In this document: in pieces, positions 6,747-13,770 of the stretch
How the letters are laid out: each line of letters opens with the position of its first letter
Numbering within the stretch: position 1 is the stretch's first letter
Assembly (NCBI GenBank): GCA_009774245.1
Contig: VSNM01000005.1
Location: 114,219 to 131,518 of the forward strand
From: Lachnospiraceae bacterium
GTDB lineage: Bacteria > Bacillota > Clostridia > Lachnospirales > Lachnospiraceae
DNA length: 17,300 nucleotides
Direction: 5' to 3'
Position numbers and translations under genes: made by a program
Notes under the pieces: model-generated
Databases searched by the model: none
What the model was told of the DNA's origin: nothing
What the model saw: only the letters and a program-made list of their open reading frames with translations

Positions 6747-6840
6747 TGCACACGGGCACCCAAAGGAAATATGTCATCAAACCGATAAATCGGTTGGCTG
6801 ACAGGTGCCCAGCGCGGCGAGTAGGGGAAAGGCTTCCCGC
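6747..6840 (+). repeat. Structured intergenic element, copy A (terminator arm lost)
   Basis: It is nearly identical to copy B at 9473 from TGCACACGGGCACCCA through GGAAATATGTCATCAAACCG. GGGCACC (6754-6760) pairs with GGTGCCC (6804-6810), and an inner AACCGATAAATCGGTT hairpin sits at 6780-6795. The linker GCGCGGCGAGTAGGGGAAA is kept, but the matching TTCCCCTACTCG arm and the T-run are missing; the sequence ends GGCTTCCCGCAACG. It lies between divergent genes, where a terminator is not expected. The rest of the gap 6724-7046 holds AT-rich sequence and the relQ-like promoter region. Confidence 0.8.
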
Positions 6841-6961
6841 AACGCAATTATGAAACATTAGAATTATACAGAATTATATCATGAATGAGCGAAAAGAAAA
6901 AGCACATATGACCATCGGATAAAATTTTATACAAATTTATATAAATTTTAAGATTTCTGAT

Positions 6962-6990
6962 GACCACAACACGAAAAAGTGTGGTACAAT
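6962..6990 (+). promoter_or_regulatory. Promoter region of the small alarmone synthetase with inverted repeat
   Basis: A -10-like TACAAT (6985-6990) lies about 56 nt before the start codon. Directly upstream, ACCACAACAC and GTGTGGT form a bulged inverted repeat around GAAAAA (6963-6986), filling the space between -35 and -10. No convincing -35 is present at 17 nt, so an activator or repressor may act here. Confidence 0.3.
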
Positions 6991-7046
6991 AATAGGCGTT
7001 GTGCCGTCAAGCAGGCACAGCACATGGAAAGAGAGGCGGAGTGGTT

Positions 7047-7697
7047 ATGGAATATAGTGGAAATAGGAATTCTGATGTGGATAGCTGGAAAGAAGTGATC
7101 CTGGTATACAGCTCTGCCCTCAAGGAGATCGGGACGAAGCTTGAGATCCTCAACGACGAGTTCCAGCATGTACATCAGTACAATCCCATCGAACATATCA
7201 AGTCGCGTATCAAGACTTCGGAGAGCATCGTAAAGAAGCTCAAAAAACATGGGTATGAGTCGACGATCGACAACATGATCCGGTATGTCAACGATATCGC
7301 AGGAATCCGGATCATATGCTCCTTTACGACTGATATCTACAGGATTGCGGAAATGCTGGAGCGGCAGAATGACATCAGGATTCTGTCGGTGAAGGATTAT
7401 ATCCAAAATCCCAAGGCGAGCGGCTATAAGAGTTATCATATGATCGTGTCCATTCCCATCTATCTGTCAGAGAAGAAGGTGGACGCGAAGGTTGAGATAC
7501 AGATCAGGACTGTGGCGATGGATTTCTGGGCCAGCCTGGAGCACAAGATCAATTACAAATTTGATGCGAATGTTCCGGAGCACATCAAGGCGGAGCTCTT
7601 TGCGTGTGCCGGGATGGTGTCGGAGCTTGATGCCAAGATGCTGTCTTTGAATGAGGAAGTGCAGCAGTTGTCACTGAACGAGGAAGCGAGACAATAA
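7047..7697 (+). CDS. Small alarmone synthetase ((p)ppGpp synthetase, RelQ/RelP-like)
   Basis: This 216-residue protein consists of a RelA/SpoT-type synthetase domain without the HD hydrolase or regulatory C-terminal domains, as in small alarmone synthetases (~210-230 residues). Diagnostic segments are DIAGIRIICSF (from Asp83), NPKASGYKSYHMIV (~121-134, the G-Y-K-S-Y-H nucleotide site) and VEIQIRTVAMDFWASLEHK (149-167). It transfers pyrophosphate from ATP to GDP/GTP, making (p)ppGpp in the cytoplasm. ATG 7047 after a GGCGGAG site is preferred over an upstream in-frame ATG at 6999 that lies before any ribosome binding site. The C-terminus ends with an imperfect tandem repeat, LSLNEEVQQ-LSLNEEARQ. 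It is monocistronic by context; RelQ is the nearest length match, but the subgroup is uncertain. Confidence 0.9.
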   Translation: MEYSGNRNSDVDSWKEVILVYSSALKEIGTKLEILNDEFQHVHQYNPIEHIKSRIKTSESIVKKLKKHGYESTIDNMIRYVNDIAGIRIICSFTTDIYRIAEMLERQNDIRILSVKDYIQNPKASGYKSYHMIVSIPIYLSEKKVDAKVEIQIRTVAMDFWASLEHKINYKFDANVPEHIKAELFACAGMVSELDAKMLSLNEEVQQLSLNEEARQ

Positions 7698-8010
7698 GGA
7701 GTCACCAAAGTGGTCAAACTTTTTGACAGTCCTGGAAAATGAGGAGTGCCCCGATCATCTCGAAGAAATCATTCTCTGAAATGAACCGGGGCTATTATGA
7801 AAAAATTTATCTATGTGTAATGAAAACACTACGTTGTTGTCGCTTGCTATGATTTAATATTACCACTGGATTATGAATAAACTATGAACAAAATGTTAGT
7901 TTATTGTTAATATGTATACTGACAAGAAAAAATAGATATTTTTTATATGCAAAACATACAAACAGCGCCCTGGAACGTGTTTGAAAAATCCAGGGTGCGA
8001 TTTTTTGCAA
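7698..8010 (+). other. Long non-coding gap; possible 3' UTR or small RNA region
   Basis: No convincing gene is visible between relQ-like 7697 and 8099. It contains a GCCCCG...CGGGGC inverted repeat (7747-7793, long loop, no T-run), a GTCAAA-C-TTTTTGAC palindrome (~7716-7730), AT-rich sequence, and a true terminator at 7965-8006 about 270 nt after the stop. The material between may be a long relQ 3' UTR or a separately transcribed small RNA; no clear internal promoter was found. Confidence 0.3.
7965..8006 (+). terminator. Intrinsic terminator in the 7698-8098 gap
   Basis: GCGCCCTGGA (7965-7974) and TCCAGGGTGC (7989-7998) form a 10-bp stem with one G-U pair, followed by GATTTTTT. Confidence 0.75.
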
Positions 8011-8017
8011 CTTCTGA

Positions 8018-8046
8018 TTGTAAGACATCCCGTTTGATGATAAGAT
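8018..8046 (+). promoter_or_regulatory. Possible sigma-A promoter for 8099-9344
   Basis: TTGTAA (8018-8023) and TAAGAT (8041-8046) are spaced by 17 nt, just after the upstream terminator and about 50 nt before the start codon. Confidence 0.4.
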
Positions 8047-8098
8047 GATATCATAAAAGGTACGAGAAGGATATCGCTGGAAAGGTACGGTTGAGACG

Positions 8099-8761
8099 AT
8101 GGATAATTTCATGGATAAGCTTGCGCAGAAATTCAGCGCGCAGGAGATGATCAAGGCAAATTCACAGGCAGAGGCGGAGGAGATGAAGCGGCTCCAGCTG
8201 CAGGTGTCAGAATACGAGAAGATTCTGCAGGAGATGAGAAAACTCAATTACCGCAACACGGAGCTCACAGAAAAGCTCGATCTGATGATTGGCGACAACG
8301 CGGACAAAATCCAGGGCATGAAGGAGGATGAGCAGCGGCTGATCGCAGCGCTGCGGGACCTGACAGACGAGCAGACGAGAAACCGCGAGGCAGAGCTTGA
8401 GCGGAAGGCGGAAGAGCGCATCGAGCAGGAGCGCGCGGAGGAGAGCCAGAAACAGACAGATCTGGCGGCGATCACGGACCTGCTTGAGAATAAATTTCAG
8501 AAATCGGATGATTTCGTGCACAAGGAGAATGTCAAGGTGTACAGAAATGTACAGGCAGTGGTGGTCGATGAGCTCAAGCGCTGTGTGGAGAGTGCGCAGA
8601 GCGAGCGGGCTGCGCTGAAAAACGAGCTGGCGGACGAGATCAAAAAGGAGCTGGGCAAAAAGCTGAACAGGGTGATGATCTTTAGCGCGATCTCCGTGGC
8701 GCTGTCGGCTGTCAGTGTGGCACTGTGGGCGCTGCTGGTAATGGTAATGGGGGCGCTTTAG
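8099..8761 (+). CDS. Coiled-coil protein with C-terminal membrane anchor, unknown function
   Basis: This 220-residue protein is made of long, highly charged helical sequence (residues ~20-190) rich in Glu, Lys, Gln and Arg with heptad-like hydrophobic spacing, as in REAELERKAEERIEQERAEE. A single hydrophobic segment at ~194-219 (SAISVALSAVSVALWALLVM) is consistent with a tail anchor. There is no signal peptide, so the coiled coil is probably cytoplasmic. The ribosome binding site (GGAAAGG about 13 nt upstream) is weak; a second in-frame ATG four codons later is possible. The stop TAG at 8759-8761 is one base from the next start, so the two genes are translationally coupled. No family was recognised; a membrane scaffold or signalling role is conceivable but not shown. 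Confidence 0.75.
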   Translation: MDNFMDKLAQKFSAQEMIKANSQAEAEEMKRLQLQVSEYEKILQEMRKLNYRNTELTEKLDLMIGDNADKIQGMKEDEQRLIAALRDLTDEQTRNREAELERKAEERIEQERAEESQKQTDLAAITDLLENKFQKSDDFVHKENVKVYRNVQAVVVDELKRCVESAQSERAALKNELADEIKKELGKKLNRVMIFSAISVALSAVSVALWALLVMVMGAL

Positions 8762-8762
8762 A

Positions 8763-9344
8763 ATGGCAAAGATTTCATTTAAACCTGGAAATATGCTCTA
8801 TCCGCTGCCGGCAGTGATGGTGAGCGTGGCGGACAGGGAAGGCAGGACCAACATTATCACAGTTGCGTGGGCGGGGACAATCTGCACGAACCCGCCGATG
8901 GTGAGCATATCTATCCGTCCTTCAAGGTATTCGCATCACATGATCATGGAGACGGGCGGGTTTGTCATCAATCTCACGACCAGGGAGCTTGTCCGTGCCA
9001 CAGATTACTGTGGGGTGCGCAGCGGGCGGGACGTCGACAAATGGAAAGCGGCGCGGCTGACGCAGGTGCCGTCGGATATCGTGAAAGCGCCATGCATTGC
9101 GGAGAGTCCGGTGAACATTGAGTGCAGGGTGGAGAGAAGGGATCAGCTTGGCTCACATGATTTGTTTGTCGCGGAGGTGGTCGCAGTGCATGTTGATGAC
9201 CGGTATATGGACGCCCGGGGAGGCTTTCATCTGGAGGACGCCAGACCGATCGTGTACAGCCATGGGGAATATTATTGCCTCGGGGAGAAGCTGGGCAGAT
9301 TTGGATACAGTATACAAAAAAATTCAGTACAAAAAAAACCTTGA
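8763..9344 (+). CDS. Flavin reductase-like / flavoredoxin family protein
   Basis: This 193-residue protein has an FMN-binding split-barrel domain: PLPAVMVSVADREGRTNIIT (~14-33), AGTICTNPPMVSISIRPSRY (~37-56), FVINLTTRELVRATDYCG (~67-84) and a C-terminal GEYYCLGEKLGRFGYS. The pattern fits the flavin reductase-like/flavoredoxin group, where FMN takes part in NAD(P)H-dependent reductions or electron transfer. The exact substrate is not predictable. The ATG is one base past the preceding stop, with GGGGGCG as ribosome binding site inside the upstream coding end. Cys residues (~81, ~107) are present but no Fe-S motif is seen. It is followed by a terminator at 9426-9470 and repeat copy B. Confidence 0.88.
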   Translation: MAKISFKPGNMLYPLPAVMVSVADREGRTNIITVAWAGTICTNPPMVSISIRPSRYSHHMIMETGGFVINLTTRELVRATDYCGVRSGRDVDKWKAARLTQVPSDIVKAPCIAESPVNIECRVERRDQLGSHDLFVAEVVAVHVDDRYMDARGGFHLEDARPIVYSHGEYYCLGEKLGRFGYSIQKNSVQKKP

Positions 9345-9425
9345 CGAACGAGGCAAAAATCAGTATCATAGAGTTATGTTGAGAATGCACGACAATTGAA
9401 TCAGGTAAAAGTGCCACGAAGATGT

Positions 9426-9470
9426 AGCATCAGATATTCTTTTATGCAAAGAGAAGATCTGGTGCTTTTT
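9426..9470 (+). terminator. Intrinsic terminator after the flavin reductase gene
   Basis: AGCATCAGAT (9426-9435) and ATCTGGTGCT (9457-9466) pair with one G-U, supported by inner TCTTT/AAAGA pairing, then TTTTT. It closes the 8099-9344 pair. Confidence 0.75.
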
Positions 9471-9472
9471 CA

Positions 9473-9577
9473 TGCACACGGGCACCCAGAGGAAATATGT
9501 CATCAAACCGATAAATCGGTTGGCTGACGGGTGACCGGCGCGCGAGTAGGGGAAAAGGACTCTTCCCTGCTCGATTT
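9473..9577 (+). repeat. Structured intergenic element, copy B
   Basis: It is nearly identical to copy A (6747) for about 85 bp: TGCACACGGGCACCCA, then the AACCGATAAATCGGTT hairpin (9506-9521), TGGCTGACGGGTGACC and GCGCGCGAGTAGGGGAAA. Unlike A, it retains the second terminator arm TCTTCCCTGCTCG followed by ATTTTGA. It starts 2 bp after the preceding terminator and ends 15 bp before the XRE-cupin start, so if that gene is transcribed from upstream, the element lies in its leader and could act as an attenuator. Confidence 0.8.
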
Positions 9578-9592
9578 TGATGGGGGTGTCCT

Positions 9593-10156
9593 ATGAATCA
9601 GTTAGATAAAAATATAGCAACCAATTTGAAGAGAATCAGAAAGTCAAAAAATATGAGTCTCGATGCGCTCGCGGAGAAGACAGGCGTGAGCAAGAGTATG
9701 CTGGGGCAGATCGAGCGCGGGGAGTCCAATCCCACAGTGTCAACGATCGCAAAGATTGTGGACGGCATCAGAATTTCCTTTGAGGAGCTGCTCTATCCGA
9801 AACAGGAGTCCGTGCTCATCATAGACAATGATAAGCTTCCGGTGCTGCGGTCCGAGGAGGGGGCGTATCAGGTGCGCTCGATATTTCCGTATGACAGGCG
9901 CAGAAGCTTTGAGGTGTATGAGATGAAGATCGAGCCGGGCGAAGGCTGCGAGTGTTTTTGGAAAGGAGAGGGGGGCAGCGAATACATCCTGGTCGTCCAG
10001 GGGGTGCTGACACTGGAGACGACGGAGGGAATGTATGAGGTCTCCGCAAACCATGCCATAAAGCTTGACGCCGCAAAGGAGCACAGCTATCACAACAGCG
10101 GCAGCAGACAACTGATCCTGAATCTTTTTGCGGCGTATGATGGCGCGGGTGTATAA
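9593..10156 (+). CDS. XRE-family regulator with C-terminal cupin sensor domain
   Basis: This 187-residue protein has an N-terminal helix-turn-helix (residues ~8-65, NLKRIRKSKNMSLDALAEKT and GVSKSMLGQIERGESNPTVS) and a C-terminal cupin-2 beta barrel (~100-180, with IEPGEGCECFWKGEGGSEYI, a V-QGVLTLET strand and the HSYHNSG turn). HTH-cupin proteins are small-molecule-responsive repressors or activators, often of nearby metabolic or transport genes. The ligand is unknown. ATG 9593 follows GGGGGTG, and the gene sits immediately downstream of the hairpin of repeat copy B. No partner gene is adjacent in the same unit: the next gene has its own promoter. Confidence 0.9.
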   Translation: MNQLDKNIATNLKRIRKSKNMSLDALAEKTGVSKSMLGQIERGESNPTVSTIAKIVDGIRISFEELLYPKQESVLIIDNDKLPVLRSEEGAYQVRSIFPYDRRRSFEVYEMKIEPGEGCECFWKGEGGSEYILVVQGVLTLETTEGMYEVSANHAIKLDAAKEHSYHNSGSRQLILNLFAAYDGAGV

Positions 10157-10171
10157 AAGCTGTTTTTTTCC

Positions 10172-10200
10172 TTTACATTATCTTAAAAGGCTGTTAAAAT
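10172..10200 (+). promoter_or_regulatory. Likely sigma-A promoter for the M23 peptidase gene
   Basis: TTTACA (10172-10177) and TAAAAT (10195-10200) are separated by exactly 17 nt, about 40 nt upstream of the start codon. Confidence 0.6.
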
Positions 10201-10241
10201 GATATCTGTCCTACAAATACAACAGATATAAGGAATACAGT

Positions 10242-11813
10242 ATGCATTTATATAATAGAAGAATCAGGCTGTGTTACATAGAAGCGGCTGCGATCGCGCT
10301 GGCGGTCTGCGCGCTGCTGTTCCCATCGATGCAGCTTTTGAGACATACAGGAGACAATTATTTTATCATCAGATTAAATGGAGTCGAGGTGGGAAGACTC
10401 CCATCGACGGACAATCTCGACGCGCTTCTGGTGCGCGCCAGACGCCAGGCGGTCGGGGAAATCGGGAGCGATGAACTGGTTTTTATGGATACAGAGCTTG
10501 AGACGGAAGGGAGCGAGAGGCTCTGGGCGGCAGTGAACGACGAGGATGATGTCGTGGAAAAGATGGCGGATGTCATGAAGCGCAGCGCGCGGGAGACGCT
10601 TCACCGCTCCTATACAGTCAAGGTCAATGAGACAGCGGTAAATCTGGGTTCTTACGACGATGTGCATGAGCTGCTCGAGCAGGCGTTAGCGCCATATGAT
10701 ACGCAGAATCAGTACCAGGTTGCGCTTGAGCTGGACGACGACCGTGAGATCAATGTGCTGGAGGCCGTGATCTCACCGCTGGAAAAGGCTGCGGCGGAGG
10801 AAGAGGAATTTAGCGCATCCGCAGGAGTGGCAGCAGATCTGGAGGAAATGTTTGCGTCGGTGGAGCCGGAGGTGGAAAAGGGCTTTGAGGATTACACTGC
10901 GGGGTTGACCGACATCAATTACGCAGAGAAGATCGAGGTTGTGGAGGCCTATCTATTGGAGGAGGAGCTCAACACTGTGGAGGAAGCAGTCAATCTCGTG
11001 ACAAAGGAGCAGGAGACACAGATTATCTATAAGGTCGTATCCGGAGACACCCTCTCGCAGATCTGCCTGACGAACAATATTCCGATGGATGAGCTGGTTG
11101 CGATCAATGATGCCCTCGAGGATGAAAATACCATGATACGGGTAGATCAGGAGCTTGTGATCACGGTGCCGGAGCCCGAGCTCTCGATCATGTGGAAGGA
11201 GGAGCAGGTATATACGGAGGACTATGAGGCGGAAGTGCAGTATATACCAAATGATGACTGGTACACGACACAGCGGGTGACGCTGCAGGAGCCGTCCGCC
11301 GGCAGGCGCAAGGTGGCGGCGGTGATCGAGTACAAAAATGGTCAGGAGGTCGGCAGGGAAATCCTCAAGGAACAGATCTACGCCGAGGCGGTTCCCAAGA
11401 TCGTTGAGCGCGGGACCAAGATTCCTCCGACGTACATCAAGCCGATATCCGGCGGAAGGCTGAGCTCCGGCTTTGGCGCCAGAAGTGCGCCGACAAAGGG
11501 CGCCTCGACCAACCACAAGGGAGTGGACTGGGCAACGCCGATCGGAACCTCCGTGGTCGCATCCAACGCGGGTACTGTCGTGCACGCAGGCTGGGCAAGC
11601 GGTTACGGATACGCGGTTTACATCAATCATGCAGACGGCAGGCAGACCAGATACGGGCATTTGAGCAAGGTTCTGGTCAAGGCCGGCCAGACGGTATCAC
11701 AGGGAGAGCGAATCGCCCTGAGTGGAAATACAGGCCGGAGCACCGGACCGCACCTTCATTTTGAGATCCGCATTAACGGAAGCGCGGTTAATCCGCTAAA
11801 ATATCTAAACTGA
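10242..11813 (+). CDS. Membrane-anchored LysM-G5-M23 peptidoglycan endopeptidase
   Basis: This 523-residue protein has an N-terminal membrane anchor (~13-34), an acidic helical extracellular region (~60-255), a LysM peptidoglycan-binding domain (~263-308, YKVVSGDTLSQICLTNNIPM), a G5 domain (~331-393, with GREILKEQ and the VPKIVERGTK end) and a C-terminal M23/LytM peptidase (~405-520). The zinc site is complete: His425-x3-Asp429 (HKGVD), His473 (RYGHLSK) and the H-x-H pair His504/His506 (HLHFE). It should therefore be an active endopeptidase cutting peptidoglycan cross-bridges outside the membrane. The start ATG follows AAGGAA. Similar multidomain proteins remodel cell walls in Clostridia. It sits before murA, another wall gene, but each has its own promoter. 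Confidence 0.93.
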   Translation: MHLYNRRIRLCYIEAAAIALAVCALLFPSMQLLRHTGDNYFIIRLNGVEVGRLPSTDNLDALLVRARRQAVGEIGSDELVFMDTELETEGSERLWAAVNDEDDVVEKMADVMKRSARETLHRSYTVKVNETAVNLGSYDDVHELLEQALAPYDTQNQYQVALELDDDREINVLEAVISPLEKAAAEEEEFSASAGVAADLEEMFASVEPEVEKGFEDYTAGLTDINYAEKIEVVEAYLLEEELNTVEEAVNLVTKEQETQIIYKVVSGDTLSQICLTNNIPMDELVAINDALEDENTMIRVDQELVITVPEPELSIMWKEEQVYTEDYEAEVQYIPNDDWYTTQRVTLQEPSAGRRKVAAVIEYKNGQEVGREILKEQIYAEAVPKIVERGTKIPPTYIKPISGGRLSSGFGARSAPTKGASTNHKGVDWATPIGTSVVASNAGTVVHAGWASGYGYAVYINHADGRQTRYGHLSKVLVKAGQTVSQGERIALSGNTGRSTGPHLHFEIRINGSAVNPLKYLN

Positions 11814-11849
11814 TATCAATTTTTTGTGCAAATGAGCTGAAATATATCG

Positions 11850-11882
11850 ACGAAACACCCGTGCTTGAGATGGGTGTTTCGT
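11850..11882 (+). terminator. Hairpin after the M23 peptidase gene
   Basis: ACGAAACACCC (11850-11860) and GGGTGTTTCGT (11872-11882) form a perfect 11-bp stem. The following sequence is TAATATG, a poor T-run, so termination may be partial. Confidence 0.6.
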
Positions 11883-11935
11883 TAATATGTACAAAAAAAT
11901 AATAGTTCGTCAAAATATACATAGCAGTCTGGTAG

Positions 11936-11964
11936 TTTACAAATGTATGAAAAAGGTATATAAT
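11936..11964 (+). promoter_or_regulatory. Strong sigma-A promoter for murA
   Basis: TTTACA (11936-11941) and consensus TATAAT (11959-11964) are spaced by 17 nt. This gives a leader of about 200 nt before murA. The leader is AT-rich with repeated AAATTGAATAA (~12032-12058) and no recognised riboswitch. Confidence 0.7.
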
Positions 11965-12169
11965 CGTAAAGAACTGTTCAAAAGTAATTTTTGATACATA
12001 GGAACTGTAGAAAATCGAACAGGCTAAATACAATAAAGTAAATTGAATAAAAGAAATTGAATAACAGATAACGGAATATAGAATAATGAGAGATAGACAG
12101 GCCAGAAATGGATAGCAGTCAGGCCTTGCGGGGAAATCCGGCAGTTACAAGAAAATAATGAGGTGGACG

Positions 12170-13462
12170 ATGGAACAGTACGCAATTAAGGGGGGCAGTC
12201 CCCTGGTTGGTGAAGTTGAAATCGGCGGCGCAAAAAATGCAGCACTGGGCGTGCTCGCCGCAGCAATTATGACAGATGAAATGACAGTTATTGACAATAT
12301 ACCAGATGTAAGAGATATCAATGTCCTGCTTCAGGCAATGGAGAGCATTGGCGTCATAGTATACCGCAGCGACAGACATTCCGTGCGAATCAATGCCTCC
12401 ATGATATCAGGACTCGTGGTTGAGGATGATTATATCAAGAAAATCAGAGCGTCCTACTATCTGCTGGGGGCGCTTCTGGGAAAATACAAGCACGCGGAGG
12501 TGGCACTCCCGGGCGGCTGCAATATTGGCACCCGCAAGATTGACCTGCACATCAAAGGCTTCAAGGCGCTCGGAGCAAGCGTCAAGATCGAGCATGGACT
12601 GATTATCGCAGATGCACAGCAGCTCCGGGGTGCGCATATCTATCTGGATACGGTGTCCGTGGGAGCTACGATCAATATCATGCTGGCCGCCGCTCTGGCG
12701 GAGGGCAAGACGGTGATCGAAAATGCCGCGAAGGAGCCGCATGTGGTGGATGTGGCAAACTTTCTCAACTCTATGGGCGCCAATATCAAGGGCGCTGGCA
12801 CAGATGTGATCAGGGTATCGGGTGTCAGGAAGCTTCACGGTTCAGAGTATCCGATTATCCCGGATCAGGTCGAGGCTGGGACATTCATGTTTGCGGCGGC
12901 GATCACAAAAGGGGACGTCACGGTTAAGAATGTGATTCCAAAGCATCTGGAGTCCGTGACGGCAAAGCTTTTGGAGATGGGGTGTCAGGTGGAGGAGTCG
13001 GACGATGCGGTGCGCGTAGTCGCGTCAAAGCGTCTCGAAAATACGCATGTAAAGACACTGCCATATCCCGGGTTTCCGACCGATATGCAGCCGCAGATCG
13101 CGGTGACGCTGGCGCTGGCGAAGGGGACAAGCATTGTGACGGAGAGCGTTTTTGACAATCGTTTTAAGTATGTGGATGAGCTGGCGAAGATGGGCTCCAA
13201 TATTAAGGTAGAGGGAAATACCGCCATCATAGAGGGGGTAGACAAATTTACCAGCGCAAACCTGACTGCGCCTGATCTCAGGGCGGGGGCAGCGCTGGTG
13301 CTTGCCTGTCTCACGGCGGAGGGCTTCAGCACAGTTGACGATATCAAATATATCGAGCGTGGTTATGAGGATTTCGAGGTAAAGCTGCAGAATATCGGCG
13401 CACAGATCGAAAAAGTGGAATCAGACAAGGAATTACAGAAATTCAAATTAAAAGTCGGTTGA
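12170..13462 (+). CDS. murA: UDP-N-acetylglucosamine 1-carboxyvinyltransferase
   Basis: This 430-residue MurA catalyses the first committed step of peptidoglycan synthesis, adding enolpyruvate from PEP to UDP-GlcNAc in the cytoplasm. Lys22-Asn23 (GGAKNAAL) contact substrate, and the active-site Cys117 lies in PGGCNIGTRKIDLHI, the position modified by fosfomycin. Arg371 lies in DLRAGAALVLACLTAEG near the C-terminus. Length and both inverted-barrel halves are complete. ATG 12170 is preferred because GAGGTGG lies at correct spacing before it; an ATG four codons earlier (12158) has no good site. The stop TGA at 13460-13462 is 5 bp before the next gene's -35 box, with no terminator between them, so read-through into the metK leader is possible. 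Many Firmicutes carry two murA copies; only one is seen here. Confidence 0.96.
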   Translation: MEQYAIKGGSPLVGEVEIGGAKNAALGVLAAAIMTDEMTVIDNIPDVRDINVLLQAMESIGVIVYRSDRHSVRINASMISGLVVEDDYIKKIRASYYLLGALLGKYKHAEVALPGGCNIGTRKIDLHIKGFKALGASVKIEHGLIIADAQQLRGAHIYLDTVSVGATINIMLAAALAEGKTVIENAAKEPHVVDVANFLNSMGANIKGAGTDVIRVSGVRKLHGSEYPIIPDQVEAGTFMFAAAITKGDVTVKNVIPKHLESVTAKLLEMGCQVEESDDAVRVVASKRLENTHVKTLPYPGFPTDMQPQIAVTLALAKGTSIVTESVFDNRFKYVDELAKMGSNIKVEGNTAIIEGVDKFTSANLTAPDLRAGAALVLACLTAEGFSTVDDIKYIERGYEDFEVKLQNIGAQIEKVESDKELQKFKLKVG

Positions 13463-13467
13463 GCCTA

Positions 13468-13496
13468 TTGACATCCCATACAAATTAGTATATGAT
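13468..13496 (+). promoter_or_regulatory. Strong sigma-A promoter for metK
   Basis: Consensus TTGACA (13468-13473) and TATGAT (13491-13496) are separated by 17 nt, directly after the murA stop and before the SAM riboswitch. Confidence 0.75.
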
Positions 13497-13542
13497 ATAT
13501 CCGATATGACAATTCAATATTGTGAGTCACATGTATGTGAGA

Positions 13543-13755
13543 TACTCTTATTCAGAGTGGTGGAGGTACAAAGGACCTGTGAAGCTACGGCAACCCCGTT
13601 ATATTGGGCGGAAGGTGCCAACCTGAGCGAGTTACTATTTGCAGTTGCTATTTGTATAGGAATGCATAGTATGAAAATAGTTCGAACAATAAGAGGATTT
13701 GATTATCAGATAACCAATCACTTCCGCTTATTTTATCAAATAAGCGGATTTTTTT
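13543..13755 (+). promoter_or_regulatory. SAM-I (S-box) riboswitch with terminator platform
   Basis: The aptamer (13543-13635) has the S-box core: TTATTCAGAGTGGTGGAGG, then CGGCAACC (13588-13595) and GGTGCCAACC (13614-13623), with P1 closed by ACTC/GAGT. Downstream, CCGCTTATTT (13724-13733) and AAATAAGCGG (13738-13747) form a terminator followed by ATTTTTTT, ending right before AGGAGG. AATAAGAGG (13688-13696) can pair with the terminator's left arm (GG with CC, AATAAG with CTTATT) and is the likely antiterminator. By family precedent, high SAM favours termination and low SAM allows metK expression. Confidence 0.93.
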
Positions 13756-13770
13756 AGGAGGAGATTACCA

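Noticed and set aside
7685..7788. A shifted frame running through the relQ-like stop that reads as an acidic segment (NEECPDHLEEIIL).
   Set aside because: No slippery sequence or start codon was seen, and the synthetase family ends where the normal stop lies.
7739..7852. A 37-codon plus-strand frame beginning ATGAGGAGTGCC just after the alarmone synthetase gene.
   Set aside because: It has a weak ribosome binding site, no recognisable family, and overlaps the inverted repeat; it is no better than chance for this length.
4831..9577. Interpretation of the three repeat elements as a CRISPR-like or tandem array.
   Set aside because: The copies are kilobases apart between genes with no spacers, and they include terminator-like hairpins.
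11967..12020. GAACTGTTC and AGGAACTGT motifs in the murA leader as a second copy of the metK-end palindrome.
   Set aside because: Only short motifs match; there is no inverted partner or central stem, so it is mentioned only as a weak possibility.
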